Translations under genes and position numbers: made by a program
In this document: positions 44,333 through 56,374 of the stretch, in pieces
How positions within the stretch are numbered: position 1 is the first letter of the stretch
Layout of the letters: every line of letters begins with the position of its first letter
Notes under the pieces: model-generated
Database searches by the model: none
Told to the model about the DNA's origin: nothing
Seen by the model: the letters and a program-made list of their open reading frames with translations, nothing else
Source: Nonomuraea sp. PA05
Lineage (GTDB): Bacteria; Actinomycetota; Actinomycetes; Streptosporangiales; Streptosporangiaceae
Direction of reading: 5' to 3'
Length of the DNA: 64,000 nucleotides
Assembly (NCBI RefSeq): GCF_008086045.1
Contig: NZ_VSEY01000002.1
Location: 1-64,000, forward strand

Positions 44333-45055
44333 CTAGGCCGACATGACGTAGGCGGTGAGCCCGCCGCCTACGACCATCTGGGCGCCCGCGATCAGGGCCA
44401 GCAGTTCCAGGGACGCGACGGGCAGGACGAGCAGGGCCTCACCCGCGAGCGTCGTGGCCACGGCCAGCGCCGCCGCAGGCAGGGCGCCCGGCCGCCACGG
44501 GTCGGACGCCACGCTCATCAGCTCGACGATGCCGCCCACCAGCCAGACGAGGCCGAGCAGGACGCAGAACGGGCCCGCGCGGACCATACCGGCCAGTGCG
44601 AGTGCGCCGGCGACGGCCAGCAGGGTGCCTTGGAGGGCGAACAGGAGCCGCACGCTGGGGCACGCGTGCCCCTCTGTGACGCATCTCGCGGCGTCGAGCA
44701 CGCCCGCCACGATCAGGTAGCCGCCCAGGAGTGTGGCGAAGGTGGCGGTGGTGAGGGCCGGGCAGGTCAGCACGACCACTCCGGTGAACAGGGTGACCAG
44801 CCCTTTCAGGGCAGCAGCCGACCGGCGCCCCCCGCGCGGGGTCCTGGCCCCCGGAGTCCAGTCGTGCGGGGTCCGGTCGTGCGGGGTCCGGTCGTGCGGG
44901 GGCCGGTCGTGCGGGGTCCGGTCGTGCGGGGGCCGGTCGTGCGGGGTCCGGTCCTGCGGGGGCACGGCTTGCAGGGGCACGACCCAGGGGATCGTGGGTC
45001 GCGAACGCTCAGCCCACGGGACCGGCGGTCGCAGGCGCGCGGCTCTCCGTGGCAA
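44333..45055 (-). CDS. DUF308 family membrane protein with repeat-encoded N-terminal tail
   Basis: The C-terminal ~165 residues form a DUF308 membrane domain: LKGLVTLFTGVVVLTCPALT, GGYLIVAGVLDAARCV, FALQGTLLAVAGALALAGMV and LLVLPVASLELLALIAGAQMVVGG. Ahead of it lies an unusual tail of about seven D-R-[T/P]-P-H pentapeptides encoded by a 15-bp array. The repeat units contain no start codon, so translation must begin upstream, at TTG 45055, GTG 44980 or GTG 44965. None has a clear ribosome site, so the start is uncertain. It is separate from the HdeD paralogue 124 bp downstream. Confidence 0.6.
   Translation of the reverse strand: MPRRAARLRPPVPWAERSRPTIPWVVPLQAVPPQDRTPHDRPPHDRTPHDRPPHDRTPHDRTPHDWTPGARTPRGGRRSAAALKGLVTLFTGVVVLTCPALTTATFATLLGGYLIVAGVLDAARCVTEGHACPSVRLLFALQGTLLAVAGALALAGMVRAGPFCVLLGLVWLVGGIVELMSVASDPWRPGALPAAALAVATTLAGEALLVLPVASLELLALIAGAQMVVGGGLTAYVMSA
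44861..44980 (-). repeat. 15-bp tandem repeat array (about 7-8 units)
   Basis: Units GTCGTGCGGGGTCCG (plus strand) run from 44861. T/G variants alternate, and the last two units are degenerate. On the minus strand they encode D-R-T-P-H / D-R-P-P-H. Confidence 0.9.
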
Positions 45056-45132
45056 GGCCCGCGCAGGGCGGGCGGCCCGCGCAGGCCAGGAGGCGGGCGC
45101 GGGCCGGGCAGCAGACGTGGGCCGTCCAGTGA

Positions 45133-45258
45133 ACGCAGGCCGGACGGCGAGCGCAGGCCGGACCGCGGGCGCAGGCCGGACCGCGGGCGCAGGACGGACC
45201 GCGGGCGCAGGACGGACCGCGGGCGCAGGACGGACCGCGGGCGCAGGACGGGCGGCGG
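45133..45258. repeat. 18-bp tandem repeat array (7 units)
   Basis: Seven units of GCGCAGGACGGACCGCGG and close variants fill 45133-45258. Three consecutive copies (45187-45240) are identical. The array lies between the DUF308 gene and the MFS stop codon. It is open in several frames but none shows a start with a ribosome site, so I treat it as non-coding. Confidence 0.9.
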
Positions 45259-45273
45259 GGGCCGGGTCCGGCC

Positions 45274-46733
45274 TCAGGCGGCCGTGGACGGCGTCTCCTT
45301 GGCGTGCTGCTCACGCGGCAGGAACATCGCCGCCGCCAGCCCGAGCAGCGAGATCACCACCAGGGTCGTCAACGCCAGCGCATAGGGCTGCCCACCCGGG
45401 AAGCTTGCCGCCACGATGACGGACCCGGCCAGGGCGGTGCCGAGCGACGACCCCAGGTTGGACACGCTGCGCGACAGCCCGGAGATGTCGTCCTGCTGGT
45501 CCTCGGGGAAGCTCGACTGCACGACGTTCACCGACGCGGTCAGCATGGTCCCCACGCCGAGCCCCATCAGCAGCAGCCCCGGCGCGTAGGCGAGGATGGC
45601 GTCGGTCTCGCGCGCCATCGCCAGCAGCAGCACCATGCCCACCGCCATGGCCAGGAACCCGACCCGGATCATGCGGCGTTGCGGATGCCGGCTGGCGAAG
45701 CGTTCGGCGGCGGCCGAGGAGGCCAGGATGCCGATGGTGGCGGGGGTGAGCATGAGGCCGGTCTGGATGGCGTTGTAGTGCCAGACCTGCTGCAGGTAGA
45801 CGGAGATCACGAAGAACGAGCCCTGCATGGTCAGCCATTGCACGTTCTGCGTCACCAGGCCGAGGTTGGAGGTGCGGCTGCGGAACAGCGCCAGGGAGAT
45901 GAGCGGGACCTTGCCCGCTTTCTCCCTGGCGCGTACGTGCAGGAAGAACCAGAGCAGGAACAGCGCGCCGATGACGACGAACAGCCACACCGGCGAGATC
46001 CCGCCCGCGGGGATGACGACGGTGCCGCCGATGACGAAGTCGGCGCGGGAGGCGAGCCAGCCGTAGGTGCCCGACTGGAGGATGCCGAACACGACGAAGA
46101 ACATGCCGGCCGCCGACAGGACGGCGCCTGTGACGTCGAAGGACGGCCGGGGCCCCGTCCGGGGCGCGGCGGCGACCTTGCGGGACATCAGGATGATCCA
46201 CCCGACGACCAGGACCTGGAGGAGGAAGGAGGCCCGCCAGCTGATGGTGCTGGTGATGAAGCCGCCGATGAGCGGCCCGGCCGCCGCGCCGAGCCCGGCC
46301 GCGCCGCTGACGACGCCGAAGTACTTGGCGCGCTGGCGAAGGTCGGTGAAGGCGACGGTGATCAGGATGTAGATGGGCGGGATGAGCAGGGCGGAGCCGA
46401 TGCCTTCGAGCAGCGAGTAGCCGATGATCATCATGCCGAGGCCCTGGGAGAGCGAGGCCAGCAGGGCGCCGGCCCCGTACACGATCAGCCCGGCCATGAA
46501 GCAGGTCTTGCGGCCCAGGATGTCGGTCAGCTTGCTGCCGGCGATCATCAGGGACGCCATCGTCAGCGTGAACAGGGTGATCGTGGTCTGGATGCCGGTC
46601 ACCGAGGTGCCGATGTCCTCCGCGATCGTGCTGATCGCCACGTTCATGTTCGTCGCCGCGTAGCTGGCGATGAACTGCGCGAGCGCCAGCGGGAAGACCA
46701 GTGCCCTGGCGGAGGGCGGGCTGCCCGGGCCTG

Positions 46734-46737
<4 letters not shown>
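45274..46737 (-). CDS. MFS transporter, DHA2 (14-helix) family
   Basis: The 487-residue protein has 14 predicted helices. It carries DHA2 drug/proton antiporter hallmarks: motif A GSKLTDILGRKTCF after helix 2, GYSLLEGIGSALLIPPIYI and motif C-like GVVSGAAGLGAAAGPLIGGFI in helix 5. It probably exports toxic amphiphiles or drugs. Its ATG overlaps the stop of the P-type ATPase gene (ATGA), so the two are translated as one unit under the same TCACCC-dyad promoter. Functional coupling with a cation pump is unusual and may reflect envelope stress. Confidence 0.9.
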
Positions 46738-49475
<2,738 letters not shown>

Positions 49476-49540
49476 CATCAGCCTCCTCAAGACCGCGGGC
49501 ACCCGGTGCCGAGTTTCCGTGCGGCGCCACCGCCGGGGCG

Positions 49541-49557
49541 TCACCCGGCGAGGGTGA
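49541..49557. promoter_or_regulatory. TCACCC-N5-GGGTGA operator (shared, divergent)
   Basis: TCACCC-GGCGA-GGGTGA is a perfect dyad. It lies 66 bp from the P-type ATPase start and 68 bp from the divergent membrane-protein start, so one site could serve both. Confidence 0.7.
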
Positions 49558-49624
49558 ACCGGCGGGGAGAGAGCCCGGCCACAGTACGAGGACCGGATCA
49601 TCAAGGCGGCGTGGAGGGGGACAC

Positions 49625-50107
49625 GTGGACGAGGACATGCGCGCCGACTACACGGGTGCCGTGTACGGGTCGTTGCTGGCCGCCTCCGTCGTCGCCGGGA
49701 CCAGCCCGGGCAAGGACCCGCCCTCCGGCGCGGTGATCAGCCTGCTGGTGCTGGCCACCGGGCTGGTGTTCTGGATGGCGCACGTCTACGCGCGGCTGGT
49801 CGGCGAGCGCCGTCACCTGCTGCGGCTGAGCTGGTCGCAGGTGCGGGCGGTGAGCCGGCGCGAGCGGCCGCTGGTGGAGGCCGCGCTGCCGCCCGCGCTG
49901 GCGGCGATGGCGGGCTGGGCGCTCGGCCTGCCCGACTCGGTGACGGCCTGGATGGCGCTGACGACCGCGCTGGCGGGCCAGGTGACCTGGGCCACCATCG
50001 CGGGCATCCGCGCCCACCTGGGCAGATACCTGATCGCCCTGGCGGCGGTGGGCAATCTGCTCATCGGGCTGCTCCTGGTCGCGCTGAAGGCCCTGCTGGC
50101 GCACTGA
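49625..50107 (+). CDS. Four-helix integral membrane protein of unknown function
   Basis: GTG 49625 follows GGAGGGGGAC. The 160-residue protein has four hydrophobic helices, with a basic loop (ARLVGERRHLLRLSWSQVRAVSRRERP) between helices 2 and 3. Similar proteins occur in actinobacterial stress clusters, but I know of no function. It shares the divergent dyad with the P-type ATPase and lies just upstream of the arginine deiminase operon. Confidence 0.7.
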   Translation: MDEDMRADYTGAVYGSLLAASVVAGTSPGKDPPSGAVISLLVLATGLVFWMAHVYARLVGERRHLLRLSWSQVRAVSRRERPLVEAALPPALAAMAGWALGLPDSVTAWMALTTALAGQVTWATIAGIRAHLGRYLIALAAVGNLLIGLLLVALKALLAH

Positions 50108-50137
50108 CTCACAGAACCGCTCCTGCCTGCACTGATC

Positions 50138-50154
50138 TCACCCGGTGCGGGTGA
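50138..50154. promoter_or_regulatory. TCACCC-N5-GGGTGA operator of the arginine deiminase operon
   Basis: TCACCC-GGTGC-GGGTGA is a perfect dyad ending 75 bp before the antiporter start codon. Confidence 0.7.
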
Positions 50155-50228
50155 GGCCCGCCCGCCGGGCGCCCGACGAAGGTGCAAGCGGTGGTGTCAG
50201 GAAGCGGCGGGACGGAAGCGAGACAGCC

Positions 50229-51629
50229 ATGGCCGAAGCCGAAGTCAAGAAGGGTGCGCCCACGGCGCCGAGCAGGTTCGGGCTGCCGCAGGCGACCGCG
50301 TTGATCCTGGGCAGCATCATCGGGGTCGGCATCTTCAACCTGCCGTACTCGCTGGCCTCGTTCGGGCCGATCAGCATCGTCGCGATGGCGGTGACCACGG
50401 TCGGCGCGGTGGCGCTCGCCCTGATGTTCGCGGGGCTGTCACGGCGGCTGCCGGCCGAGGGCGGCCCGTACGCCTACGCGCGGGCCGCGTTCGGCAACCG
50501 GGTCGGCTTCGCGAACGCCTGGTCGTACTGGATCACCGCGTGGGCGGGGAACGCGGCGATCGTCACCGGCTGGGTGTACTACGTCGAGAACTTCGTCAAC
50601 CAGGGCGCCGTGCCCGGCTGGTCCATCGTGATCGCGCTGGTCGGGCTCTGGATCCCGGCCGCGGTCAACCTGTCGGGCGTGAAGAACATCGGCGCGGTCC
50701 AGCTCTGGACGACGATCATCAAGTTCGTCCCGCTGGCGATCATGTCGACGGTCGGGCTGCTGCTGATCGACCCGGCGAACTTCCAGCCGTGGAACCTCAG
50801 CGGCCAGAGCGATCTGCGGGCCATCGCGGGCGCGATGGCCATCTGCCTGTTCAGCTACCTCGGCGTGGAGACCGCCGCCGTGGCCGCGGCGAAGGTGCGC
50901 GACCCCGAGCGGAACGTGCCCCGCGCCACCGTGTTCGGCACGCTGGTCAGCGCCGTGGTCTACCTCCTGTCCTTGCTGGCGGTGTTCGGCACCGTGCCGT
51001 CGGCGATCCTGGGCGAGGAGGCGAACAAGGCGTCGTACTCGGTGGCCGCGACCACGATGGCGGGCGGCGCGACCTGGGTGGGCGACCTGGTGGCGCTTGC
51101 GGTCATCGTCTCCGGGCTCGGCGCGCTCAACGGGTGGACGATGATCTGCGCCGAGATGCCGCTCGCCGCGGCGCGCGACGGGCTGTTCCCGCCGAGTTTC
51201 GGCAAGATCTCCAAGGCGGGCGTGCCCGCCGTCGGGATCATCGCCTCCACGTCGCTGTCGTCCCTGGCGATGGCCGTCAGTTTCCTGGGGGCCAGCGGGG
51301 CGACGGTGTTCAACACGCTGATCCTGATGACCGGCATCACCGCGGCCATCCCGTACGGGTTCTCGGCGCTGGCGCAGCTCAAGTGGCGCTGGCGAGATCA
51401 TCGCACCCTGCACACGCCGCGCTTCGTGCGGGACTCGGTGGTCGCGGTCGTGGCGCTGATCTTCTCCGTGCTGTTCATCTGGTACTCGCGCAACACCGGG
51501 GAGACGGACTGGTTCCTGGTCTGGGGACCGTTCCTGATGGCCGCCGGTGCGTTCCTCGTCGGCATCCCGGTCTACCTGCGCATGCGCGACCGGATGAGCC
51601 CACCCCAGCAGGTTCCGCCCTATCACTGA
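50229..51629 (+). CDS. APC-family amino acid antiporter (arginine/ornithine type)
   Basis: The 466-residue protein has 12 helices. It contains the APC-superfamily helix 1 motif [19 protein letters not shown] and helix 6 [31 protein letters not shown]. It resembles AdiC/ArcD-type basic amino-acid exchangers. It precedes arcA by 13 bp and opens the arginine deiminase operon, so arginine-ornithine exchange (the arcD role) is the natural assignment. The N-terminus is a short charged tail. Confidence 0.88.
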   Translation: MAEAEVKKGAPTAPSRFGLPQATALILGSIIGVGIFNLPYSLASFGPISIVAMAVTTVGAVALALMFAGLSRRLPAEGGPYAYARAAFGNRVGFANAWSYWITAWAGNAAIVTGWVYYVENFVNQGAVPGWSIVIALVGLWIPAAVNLSGVKNIGAVQLWTTIIKFVPLAIMSTVGLLLIDPANFQPWNLSGQSDLRAIAGAMAICLFSYLGVETAAVAAAKVRDPERNVPRATVFGTLVSAVVYLLSLLAVFGTVPSAILGEEANKASYSVAATTMAGGATWVGDLVALAVIVSGLGALNGWTMICAEMPLAAARDGLFPPSFGKISKAGVPAVGIIASTSLSSLAMAVSFLGASGATVFNTLILMTGITAAIPYGFSALAQLKWRWRDHRTLHTPRFVRDSVVAVVALIFSVLFIWYSRNTGETDWFLVWGPFLMAAGAFLVGIPVYLRMRDRMSPPQQVPPYH

Positions 51630-51642
51630 GGAGAACGACGTC

Positions 51643-52872
51643 ATGCCCTTCCACGTGGATTCCGAGATCGGCAGGCTCCGCCAGGTGATCCTGCACCGCC
51701 CGGGGCTCGAACTGAGCAGACTCAGCCCGGCCAACGTCGACGAGCTGCTGTTCGACGACATCCTGTGGGCCAAGCGGGCCCGCGAGGAGCACGACGCGTT
51801 CGCGCAGGTGCTGCGCGACCGCGGCGTGGTGGTGCACTACTTCGCCGACCTGCTGGCCGACGTGCTGAACGACCCCGTGGCCAGGGAGTGGGTGCTGGAC
51901 CGGGTCCTGACCGACGACACCGTCGGCCCCACGCTGGCCGCGCCGCTGCGCCAGCTCGCTCAGGACGTGGCGAGCGACCGGCTCTCCGAGCTGCTCATCG
52001 GCGGCGTGCTCAAGGCCGAGCTGCGCCGCGCCAACGTCAGCAGCCTGCGCTGGGAGCTGATGAACGCCGACGACTTCCTGCTGACGCCGCTGCCCAACCA
52101 CCTGTTCCAGCGCGACAACTCCGCCTGGATCTACGGCGGGGTCAGCATCAACCCGATGGCCAAGCCGGCCAGGGCGCGGGAGTCGGTGCACAGCGCCGCG
52201 ATCTACAAGTTCCACCCGATGTTCAAGGACGGTGACTTCACCGTCTGGTACGGCGGCGACGACACGGCCCACCAGCCGGCCACGCTGGAGGGCGGCGACA
52301 TCCACGTCCTCGGCTCGGGCGCGGTGCTGATCGGGCTGGGCGAGCGCAGCACCGCCATGGGCATCGAGAACCTGGCGCGCTCGCTGTTCGCCGCCAAGGC
52401 GGCCACCAAGGTCATCGCCGTCGAGCTGCCGCACTCGCGGGCCATGATGCATCTCGACACCGTCATGACGATGATCGACTCCTCGACCTTCGTCATGTAC
52501 CCGTACCTGCAGCTCCCGCTGCGGTCCTGGACGGTGCTGCCGGCCGACGACCCGGACCATCCGGCGGGGCTGCGCATCGTCGCCAACGGCGACCTGCTGG
52601 AGACGATCGCCGGGGCCCTGGGCGTGGACCGCGTCTCGGTGCTGCGCACGGACGAGGACCTGCGGGCCGCCCAGAGCGAGCAGTGGGACGACGGCAACAA
52701 CTTCCTGGCCATCGAGCCGGGAGTCATCGTCGGCTACGAACGCAACGTCGCCACCAACACCCACCTGCGCAAGCAGGGCATCGAAGTGATCACCATCGCG
52801 GGCAGCGAGCTCGGCAGGGGCCGTGGCGGACCGCGATGCATGTCGTGCCCGATCGAACGAGACCCCGCCTGA
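51643..52872 (+). CDS. arcA: Arginine deiminase
   Basis: The 409-residue enzyme shows all deiminase landmarks: the N-terminal [65 protein letters not shown] and the C-terminal [16 protein letters not shown] with the nucleophilic Cys399. It converts arginine to citrulline and ammonia. The following genes complete the pathway to ATP, which allows growth or survival without respiration and also raises pH. Confidence 0.96.
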   Translation: MPFHVDSEIGRLRQVILHRPGLELSRLSPANVDELLFDDILWAKRAREEHDAFAQVLRDRGVVVHYFADLLADVLNDPVAREWVLDRVLTDDTVGPTLAAPLRQLAQDVASDRLSELLIGGVLKAELRRANVSSLRWELMNADDFLLTPLPNHLFQRDNSAWIYGGVSINPMAKPARARESVHSAAIYKFHPMFKDGDFTVWYGGDDTAHQPATLEGGDIHVLGSGAVLIGLGERSTAMGIENLARSLFAAKAATKVIAVELPHSRAMMHLDTVMTMIDSSTFVMYPYLQLPLRSWTVLPADDPDHPAGLRIVANGDLLETIAGALGVDRVSVLRTDEDLRAAQSEQWDDGNNFLAIEPGVIVGYERNVATNTHLRKQGIEVITIAGSELGRGRGGPRCMSCPIERDPA

Positions 52873-52881
52873 GGAGCCGGA

Positions 52882-53883
52882 ATGACCTACAACCTGCGCG
52901 GCCGCAACTTCCTCAAGGAGCTGGACTTCACTCCGGCCGAGTGGAAGCAGCTGCTGGACCTGTCCGCCAGCCTGAAGAAGGCGAAGTACGCGGGCCTGGA
53001 GCGGCCCGGGCTGGCCGGCAAGAACATCGCGCTCATCTTCGAGAAGACCTCCACCCGCACCCGCTGCGCGTTCGAGGTCGCCGCGCACGACCAGGGCGCG
53101 CACGTCACCTACCTCGACCCGGACGGCTCGCAGCTCGGCCACAAGGAGTCGGTCGAGGACACCGCGCGGGTGCTCGGGCGGATGTTCGACGCCATCGAGT
53201 TCAGGGGCTTCGCCCAGGAGCACGTGGAGACGCTGGGGCGGCTGGCCGGCGTGCCGGTGTGGAACGGCCTGACCAACGAGTGGCACCCCACCCAGACGCT
53301 CTGCGACATGCTGACCATGCGCGAGCACAGCAACAAGCGCGACCAGGAGATCGCGTTCGCCTACCTCGGCGACGCCCGCAACAACGTGGGCAACTCGCTG
53401 CTGGTGGCCGGCGTCATGATGGGCATGGACGTGCGCATGGTGGCCCCGCGCTCGCTGTGGAACCACGAGGACGTCATCAAGCAGGCGCGCTTCCTCGCCG
53501 AGCGGACGGGCGCCAGGATCACGCACACCGACGACGTCGAGGAGGGCGTGGCGGGCGCCGACTTCCTCTACACCGACGTCTGGGTCTCCATGGGCGAGCC
53601 CAAGGAGGTGTGGGACGAGCGCATCGCGCTGCTGCGCGCGTACCAGGTGAACGACGAGATGATCCGGGCGACCCGCAACCCGCACGTGCGGTTCATGCAC
53701 TGCCTGCCCGCCTTCCACGACCGCCGCACGAAGGTAGGCGCGGAGCTGTACGACAAGACGGGCATGGCCGCGCTGGAGGTCACCGACGAGGTCTTCGAGT
53801 CGCACTACTCGATCGTCTTCGACCAGGCCGAGAACCGGATGCACACCATCAAGGCCATCATGCTCGCCACTCTGGGCGCCTGA
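52882..53883 (+). CDS. arcB: Ornithine carbamoyltransferase (catabolic, arginine deiminase pathway)
   Basis: The 333-residue protein starts [19 protein letters not shown] and has the carbamoyl-phosphate loop [17 protein letters not shown], the ornithine-side VWVSMGEP and the HCLPAFHD motif. It lies 9 bp after arcA. Operon context and length fit the catabolic enzyme that splits citrulline into ornithine and carbamoyl phosphate; sequence alone cannot exclude an anabolic role. Confidence 0.95.
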   Translation: MTYNLRGRNFLKELDFTPAEWKQLLDLSASLKKAKYAGLERPGLAGKNIALIFEKTSTRTRCAFEVAAHDQGAHVTYLDPDGSQLGHKESVEDTARVLGRMFDAIEFRGFAQEHVETLGRLAGVPVWNGLTNEWHPTQTLCDMLTMREHSNKRDQEIAFAYLGDARNNVGNSLLVAGVMMGMDVRMVAPRSLWNHEDVIKQARFLAERTGARITHTDDVEEGVAGADFLYTDVWVSMGEPKEVWDERIALLRAYQVNDEMIRATRNPHVRFMHCLPAFHDRRTKVGAELYDKTGMAALEVTDEVFESHYSIVFDQAENRMHTIKAIMLATLGA

Positions 53884-53896
53884 GGGGGGCGGCGTC

Positions 53897-54859
53897 ATGC
53901 GGATCGTGGCTGCCCTCGGTGGCAACGCCCTGCTCGAACGCGGCCAGCGTCCCGACGCCTCCGTCCAGTGGGCCAACGCGGTGGCCGCGGTCGCCGCGCT
54001 GGCCCCGCTGGCCGGGCGGCACGAGGTCGTCATCACGCACGGCAACGGCCCTCAGGTCGGCCTGCTCGCGCTGGAGAGCGCGGCCGACCCGAGCCTGACC
54101 GTGCCCTACCCGTTCGACGTGCTGGGCGCTCAGACCCAGGGCATGATCGGTTACTGGCTCCTGCAGTCGCTGCAGAACGCGCTGCCGGGCCGTCAGGTCG
54201 CCGCCCTGATCAACCAGACCCTCGTCTCGGCCGCCGACCCGGCCTTCGCCGCGCCGACGAAGTTCGTCGGGCCGGTGTACGAGGAGGACAAGGCCCGCGA
54301 GCTGGCCGCCGGCCGGGAGTGGAGCTTCGCGCGCGACGGCGAGCACTGGCGCAGGGTGGTGCCCTCGCCCGAGCCGCTGCACATGGTGGAGAGCCGGACG
54401 ATCCGCCTGCTGCTGGCGTCGGGCGCGGTCGTGGTCTGCGCGGGCGGCGGCGGCGTGCCGGTCGTCCGCAACGAGGCCGGCCGGCTGGAGGGCGTCGAGG
54501 CGGTCATCGACAAGGACCTGGCGACCGCGAAGCTGGCGGAGGCGCTGGAGGCCGACGCGCTGCTGCTGCTCACCGACGTCGCGGCGGTGCAGCGGGGCTA
54601 CGGCACGCCCGGTGCCGAGCCGATCTCCCGGGCCACGCCGGCGCAGTTGCGCCGCGAGAGGTTCCCCGCCGGCTCGATGGGGCCGAAGGTGGAGGCGGTC
54701 TGCCGGTTCGTGGAGCTGACCGGCCGCCTCGGCGCGATCGGGGCGCTGGCGGACGCCGGGGCGATCCTCGACGGCAAGGCGGGCACGCTGGTCACCCCCG
54801 CCGGCGACTACGGCGGCCCCGGTGACCTGGGTCCCGCGCAGTGGACGGGACTTGTCTGA
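53897..54859 (+). CDS. arcC: Carbamate kinase
   Basis: The 320-residue protein begins RIVAALGGNALLERGQ. It contains THGNGPQVGLLALE, VCAGGGGVPV, VIDKDLATAKLAEALEADALLLLTDV and the C-terminal GSMGPKVEAVCRFVE, all carbamate-kinase signatures of the amino-acid kinase fold. It makes ATP from carbamoyl phosphate, finishing the arginine deiminase pathway. A strong bidirectional hairpin follows, ending the operon. Confidence 0.95.
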   Translation: MRIVAALGGNALLERGQRPDASVQWANAVAAVAALAPLAGRHEVVITHGNGPQVGLLALESAADPSLTVPYPFDVLGAQTQGMIGYWLLQSLQNALPGRQVAALINQTLVSAADPAFAAPTKFVGPVYEEDKARELAAGREWSFARDGEHWRRVVPSPEPLHMVESRTIRLLLASGAVVVCAGGGGVPVVRNEAGRLEGVEAVIDKDLATAKLAEALEADALLLLTDVAAVQRGYGTPGAEPISRATPAQLRRERFPAGSMGPKVEAVCRFVELTGRLGAIGALADAGAILDGKAGTLVTPAGDYGGPGDLGPAQWTGLV

Positions 54860-54871
54860 CAGAACGCGACG

Positions 54872-54913
54872 GCGAAGGCCATGAGACTCCCCCTGGGGTC
54901 TCATGGCCTTCGC
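54872..54913. terminator. Bidirectional terminator between arcC and a DUF7144 gene
   Basis: Perfect 16-base arms (GCGAAGGCCATGAGAC and its complement) flank a 10-base loop between two convergent genes. Confidence 0.85.
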
Positions 54914-54927
54914 GGTCTCCCGCGCCT

Positions 54928-55398
54928 CTAGTAGTACATGGGCGTGTAGTAGTAGTCGTCGTCCTTGATCGCGCCCTTGTGGTACAGGCACAGGGCCCAG
55001 ATCACCAGCACGTCCATGGCGATCATGAGCAGCGACCAGACCGGATAGTAGGGCATGAACAGGAACTGAGCGATGGCGTTCAGCACCGCGAGCCCGATGC
55101 CCACGATCCGGGCCCAGAGCTGCCCGGTGAAGACGAAGAACCCCGCCACGGCGGCGAGGGTCCCGACGATGAGGTGGATCCAGCCCCACACGGTGACGTC
55201 GAAGGTGTAGACGTAGTCCGGCGCGACGACGTAGAACTCGCCCTGCAGAATCGCGGCCAGCCCTTCGAACGCCTGGAACATGCCGATCATCACCATCATC
55301 GTGCCGGCGAAGATGGCCCCGCCCACGGCCCAACCGCTGACGGGCTTCTTCTCCTCCGCCGCCGATCCCGTGGAGCTGGCGGAAACTTGCTCTGCCAT
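54928..55398 (-). CDS. DUF7144 family membrane protein (paralogue 1)
   Basis: ATG 55398 follows GAGGAGG. The 156-residue protein has four membrane helices. Conserved family features are WAVGGAIFAGTMMVMIGMFQAFEGLAAI, the extracellular YVYTFDVTVWGWIHLIVG and LWARIVGIGLAVLNAIAQFLFMPYYPVWSLLMIAMDVLVIWALC. A Tyr-rich tail (DDDYYYTPMYY) is unusual. Two paralogues occur at 55946 and 62965. The function is unknown. A TCACCC dyad lies 71 bp upstream. Confidence 0.85.
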   Translation of the reverse strand: MAEQVSASSTGSAAEEKKPVSGWAVGGAIFAGTMMVMIGMFQAFEGLAAILQGEFYVVAPDYVYTFDVTVWGWIHLIVGTLAAVAGFFVFTGQLWARIVGIGLAVLNAIAQFLFMPYYPVWSLLMIAMDVLVIWALCLYHKGAIKDDDYYYTPMYY

Positions 55399-55468
55399 TG
55401 CACCCTCCTCCTGACCAGCCGGTCGTGAATCTCGCAAGGAGAGTCACATTTCGCGGCACCCTGTCGCA

Positions 55469-55485
55469 TCACCCTCCGAGGATGA
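55469..55485. promoter_or_regulatory. TCACCC-N5-GGRTGA operator of DUF7144 paralogue 1
   Basis: TCACCC-TCCGA-GGATGA has one change from the perfect dyad. It starts 71 bp upstream of ATG 55398 on the minus strand. Confidence 0.65.
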
Positions 55486-55514
55486 GATGCCGGGGATGAG
55501 ATGCCCGGGCACTG

Positions 55515-55531
55515 TCGCCCGCAGCGGGTGA
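55515..55531. promoter_or_regulatory. TCRCCC-N5-GGGTGA operator of the 99-residue membrane protein
   Basis: TCGCCC-GCAGC-GGGTGA has one change from the perfect dyad and ends 65 bp before ATG 55596. With the site at 55469 it forms a divergent pair. Confidence 0.65.
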
Positions 55532-55595
55532 GGCGGCGCCCGGCCTGCGGCGTTTGTCTGTGGAGTGACACTTCGGCCCCGTCAGGAGGACGCCC

Positions 55596-55895
55596 ATGGG
55601 ATGCCTGTTCGTGCTGCTCGCCGCCGCGTTTCCACGCCTCATGCTGCTGTTCGTCTGGGTGGCCCGGCCGGCCCTCGTCGACGCCGCCTTCGGCACCTGG
55701 ATCATCCCGCTGCTCGGCGTCGTCCTGCTGCCGTTCGCCACACTCACGTACGTGCTCCTCTACTACCCGACCAACGGCCTGTCCGGCGGGGCGTGGGCCT
55801 GGGTGGTCTTCGCGGCCTTCCTCGACGTGCTCCACTGGGTGGCCGGCACCGTCCGCCGCCAGCGCGCCGTGTACGTCGGGCGGTCCTACTACTGA
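55596..55895 (+). CDS. Small three-helix membrane protein of unknown function
   Basis: ATG 55596 follows AGGAGG. The 99-residue protein has three hydrophobic helices (GCLFVLLAAAFPRLMLLFVWVA, TWIIPLLGVVLLPFATLTYVLLYY and AWAWVVFAAFLDVLHWVAGTV) and ends in a basic, Tyr-containing tail. Similar proteins are common in actinobacteria and usually lack a domain name. It is read divergently from DUF7144 paralogue 1 and carries its own dyad site. Confidence 0.8.
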   Translation: MGCLFVLLAAAFPRLMLLFVWVARPALVDAAFGTWIIPLLGVVLLPFATLTYVLLYYPTNGLSGGAWAWVVFAAFLDVLHWVAGTVRRQRAVYVGRSYY

Positions 55896-55903
55896 CGTGA
55901 AAA

Positions 55904-55938
55904 ACGCAGGTCCCCGCCGTGACGGCGGGGACCTGCGT
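55904..55938. terminator. Bidirectional hairpin terminator
   Basis: Perfect 17-base arms (ACGCAGGTCCCCGCCGT and its complement) meet around a single base between convergent genes. AAAA precedes the hairpin, giving a T-run for leftward transcripts. Confidence 0.85.
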
Positions 55939-55945
55939 CGTCCGG

Positions 55946-56374
55946 TCAGCTCTCTCGCATCCCCGCTTCCCTGGCCTCGCGCTTGCCGTACACGCAGAGC
56001 GTCCAGATGATGAAGATGTCCAGCGCGATGATCAACATCGCCCAGAACGGGTAGTAGGGGATGAAGAAGAAGTTGGCCACCGCGCTCAGCACGGCCGCGG
56101 CGATCCCTACGATGCGAGCCCAGAGCTGGGCGACCATGACGCCCCAGCCCGCGACGCCGACCGCGACGCCGAGCACCAGGTGGATCCAGCCCCAGGCGGT
56201 CACGTCGATCACGTAGATGTAGTTGCGGGTGGGGACGTAGAACTCGTTGGCGATGATGGCCGCGATGCCTTCGAGGGCCTGGAAGAAGCCCACAGTGATC
56301 ATCATGATGGCGGCGAACAGGGCCGCGCCCGCGACCCAGCTCTGTCGCTTGGGCGAATAGGTCTTGCCTGTCAT
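55946..56374 (-). CDS. DUF7144 family membrane protein (paralogue 2)
   Basis: The 142-residue, four-helix protein follows the same pattern as its paralogues: VAGAALFAAIMMITVGFFQALEGIAAIIANEFY, YIYVIDVTAWGWIHLVLGVAVG and LWARIVGIAAAVLSAVANFFFIPYYPFWAMLIIALDIFIIWTLC. Its ATG overlaps the stop of the DUF6325 gene (ATGA). It is the last gene of a four-gene leftward operon driven from the dyad at 57770. Confidence 0.87.
   Translation of the reverse strand: MTGKTYSPKRQSWVAGAALFAAIMMITVGFFQALEGIAAIIANEFYVPTRNYIYVIDVTAWGWIHLVLGVAVGVAGWGVMVAQLWARIVGIAAAVLSAVANFFFIPYYPFWAMLIIALDIFIIWTLCVYGKREAREAGMRES

Noticed and set aside
44861..45258. CRISPR array
   Set aside because: Units of 15 and 18 bp are directly adjacent without unique spacers, and no cas genes are near.
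45009..45314. Cys-containing repeat protein (A-R-G-P-S-C units) read from the 18-bp array
   Set aside because: The repeat is open in several frames; there is no ribosome site, and the frame runs into the MFS gene end.
51475..54045. Long open frame (856 codons) on the minus strand opposite arcA and arcB
   Set aside because: It lies antisense to strongly conserved enzymes, is His/Val/Gly/Arg-rich without domains, and reflects high GC content at third codon positions.
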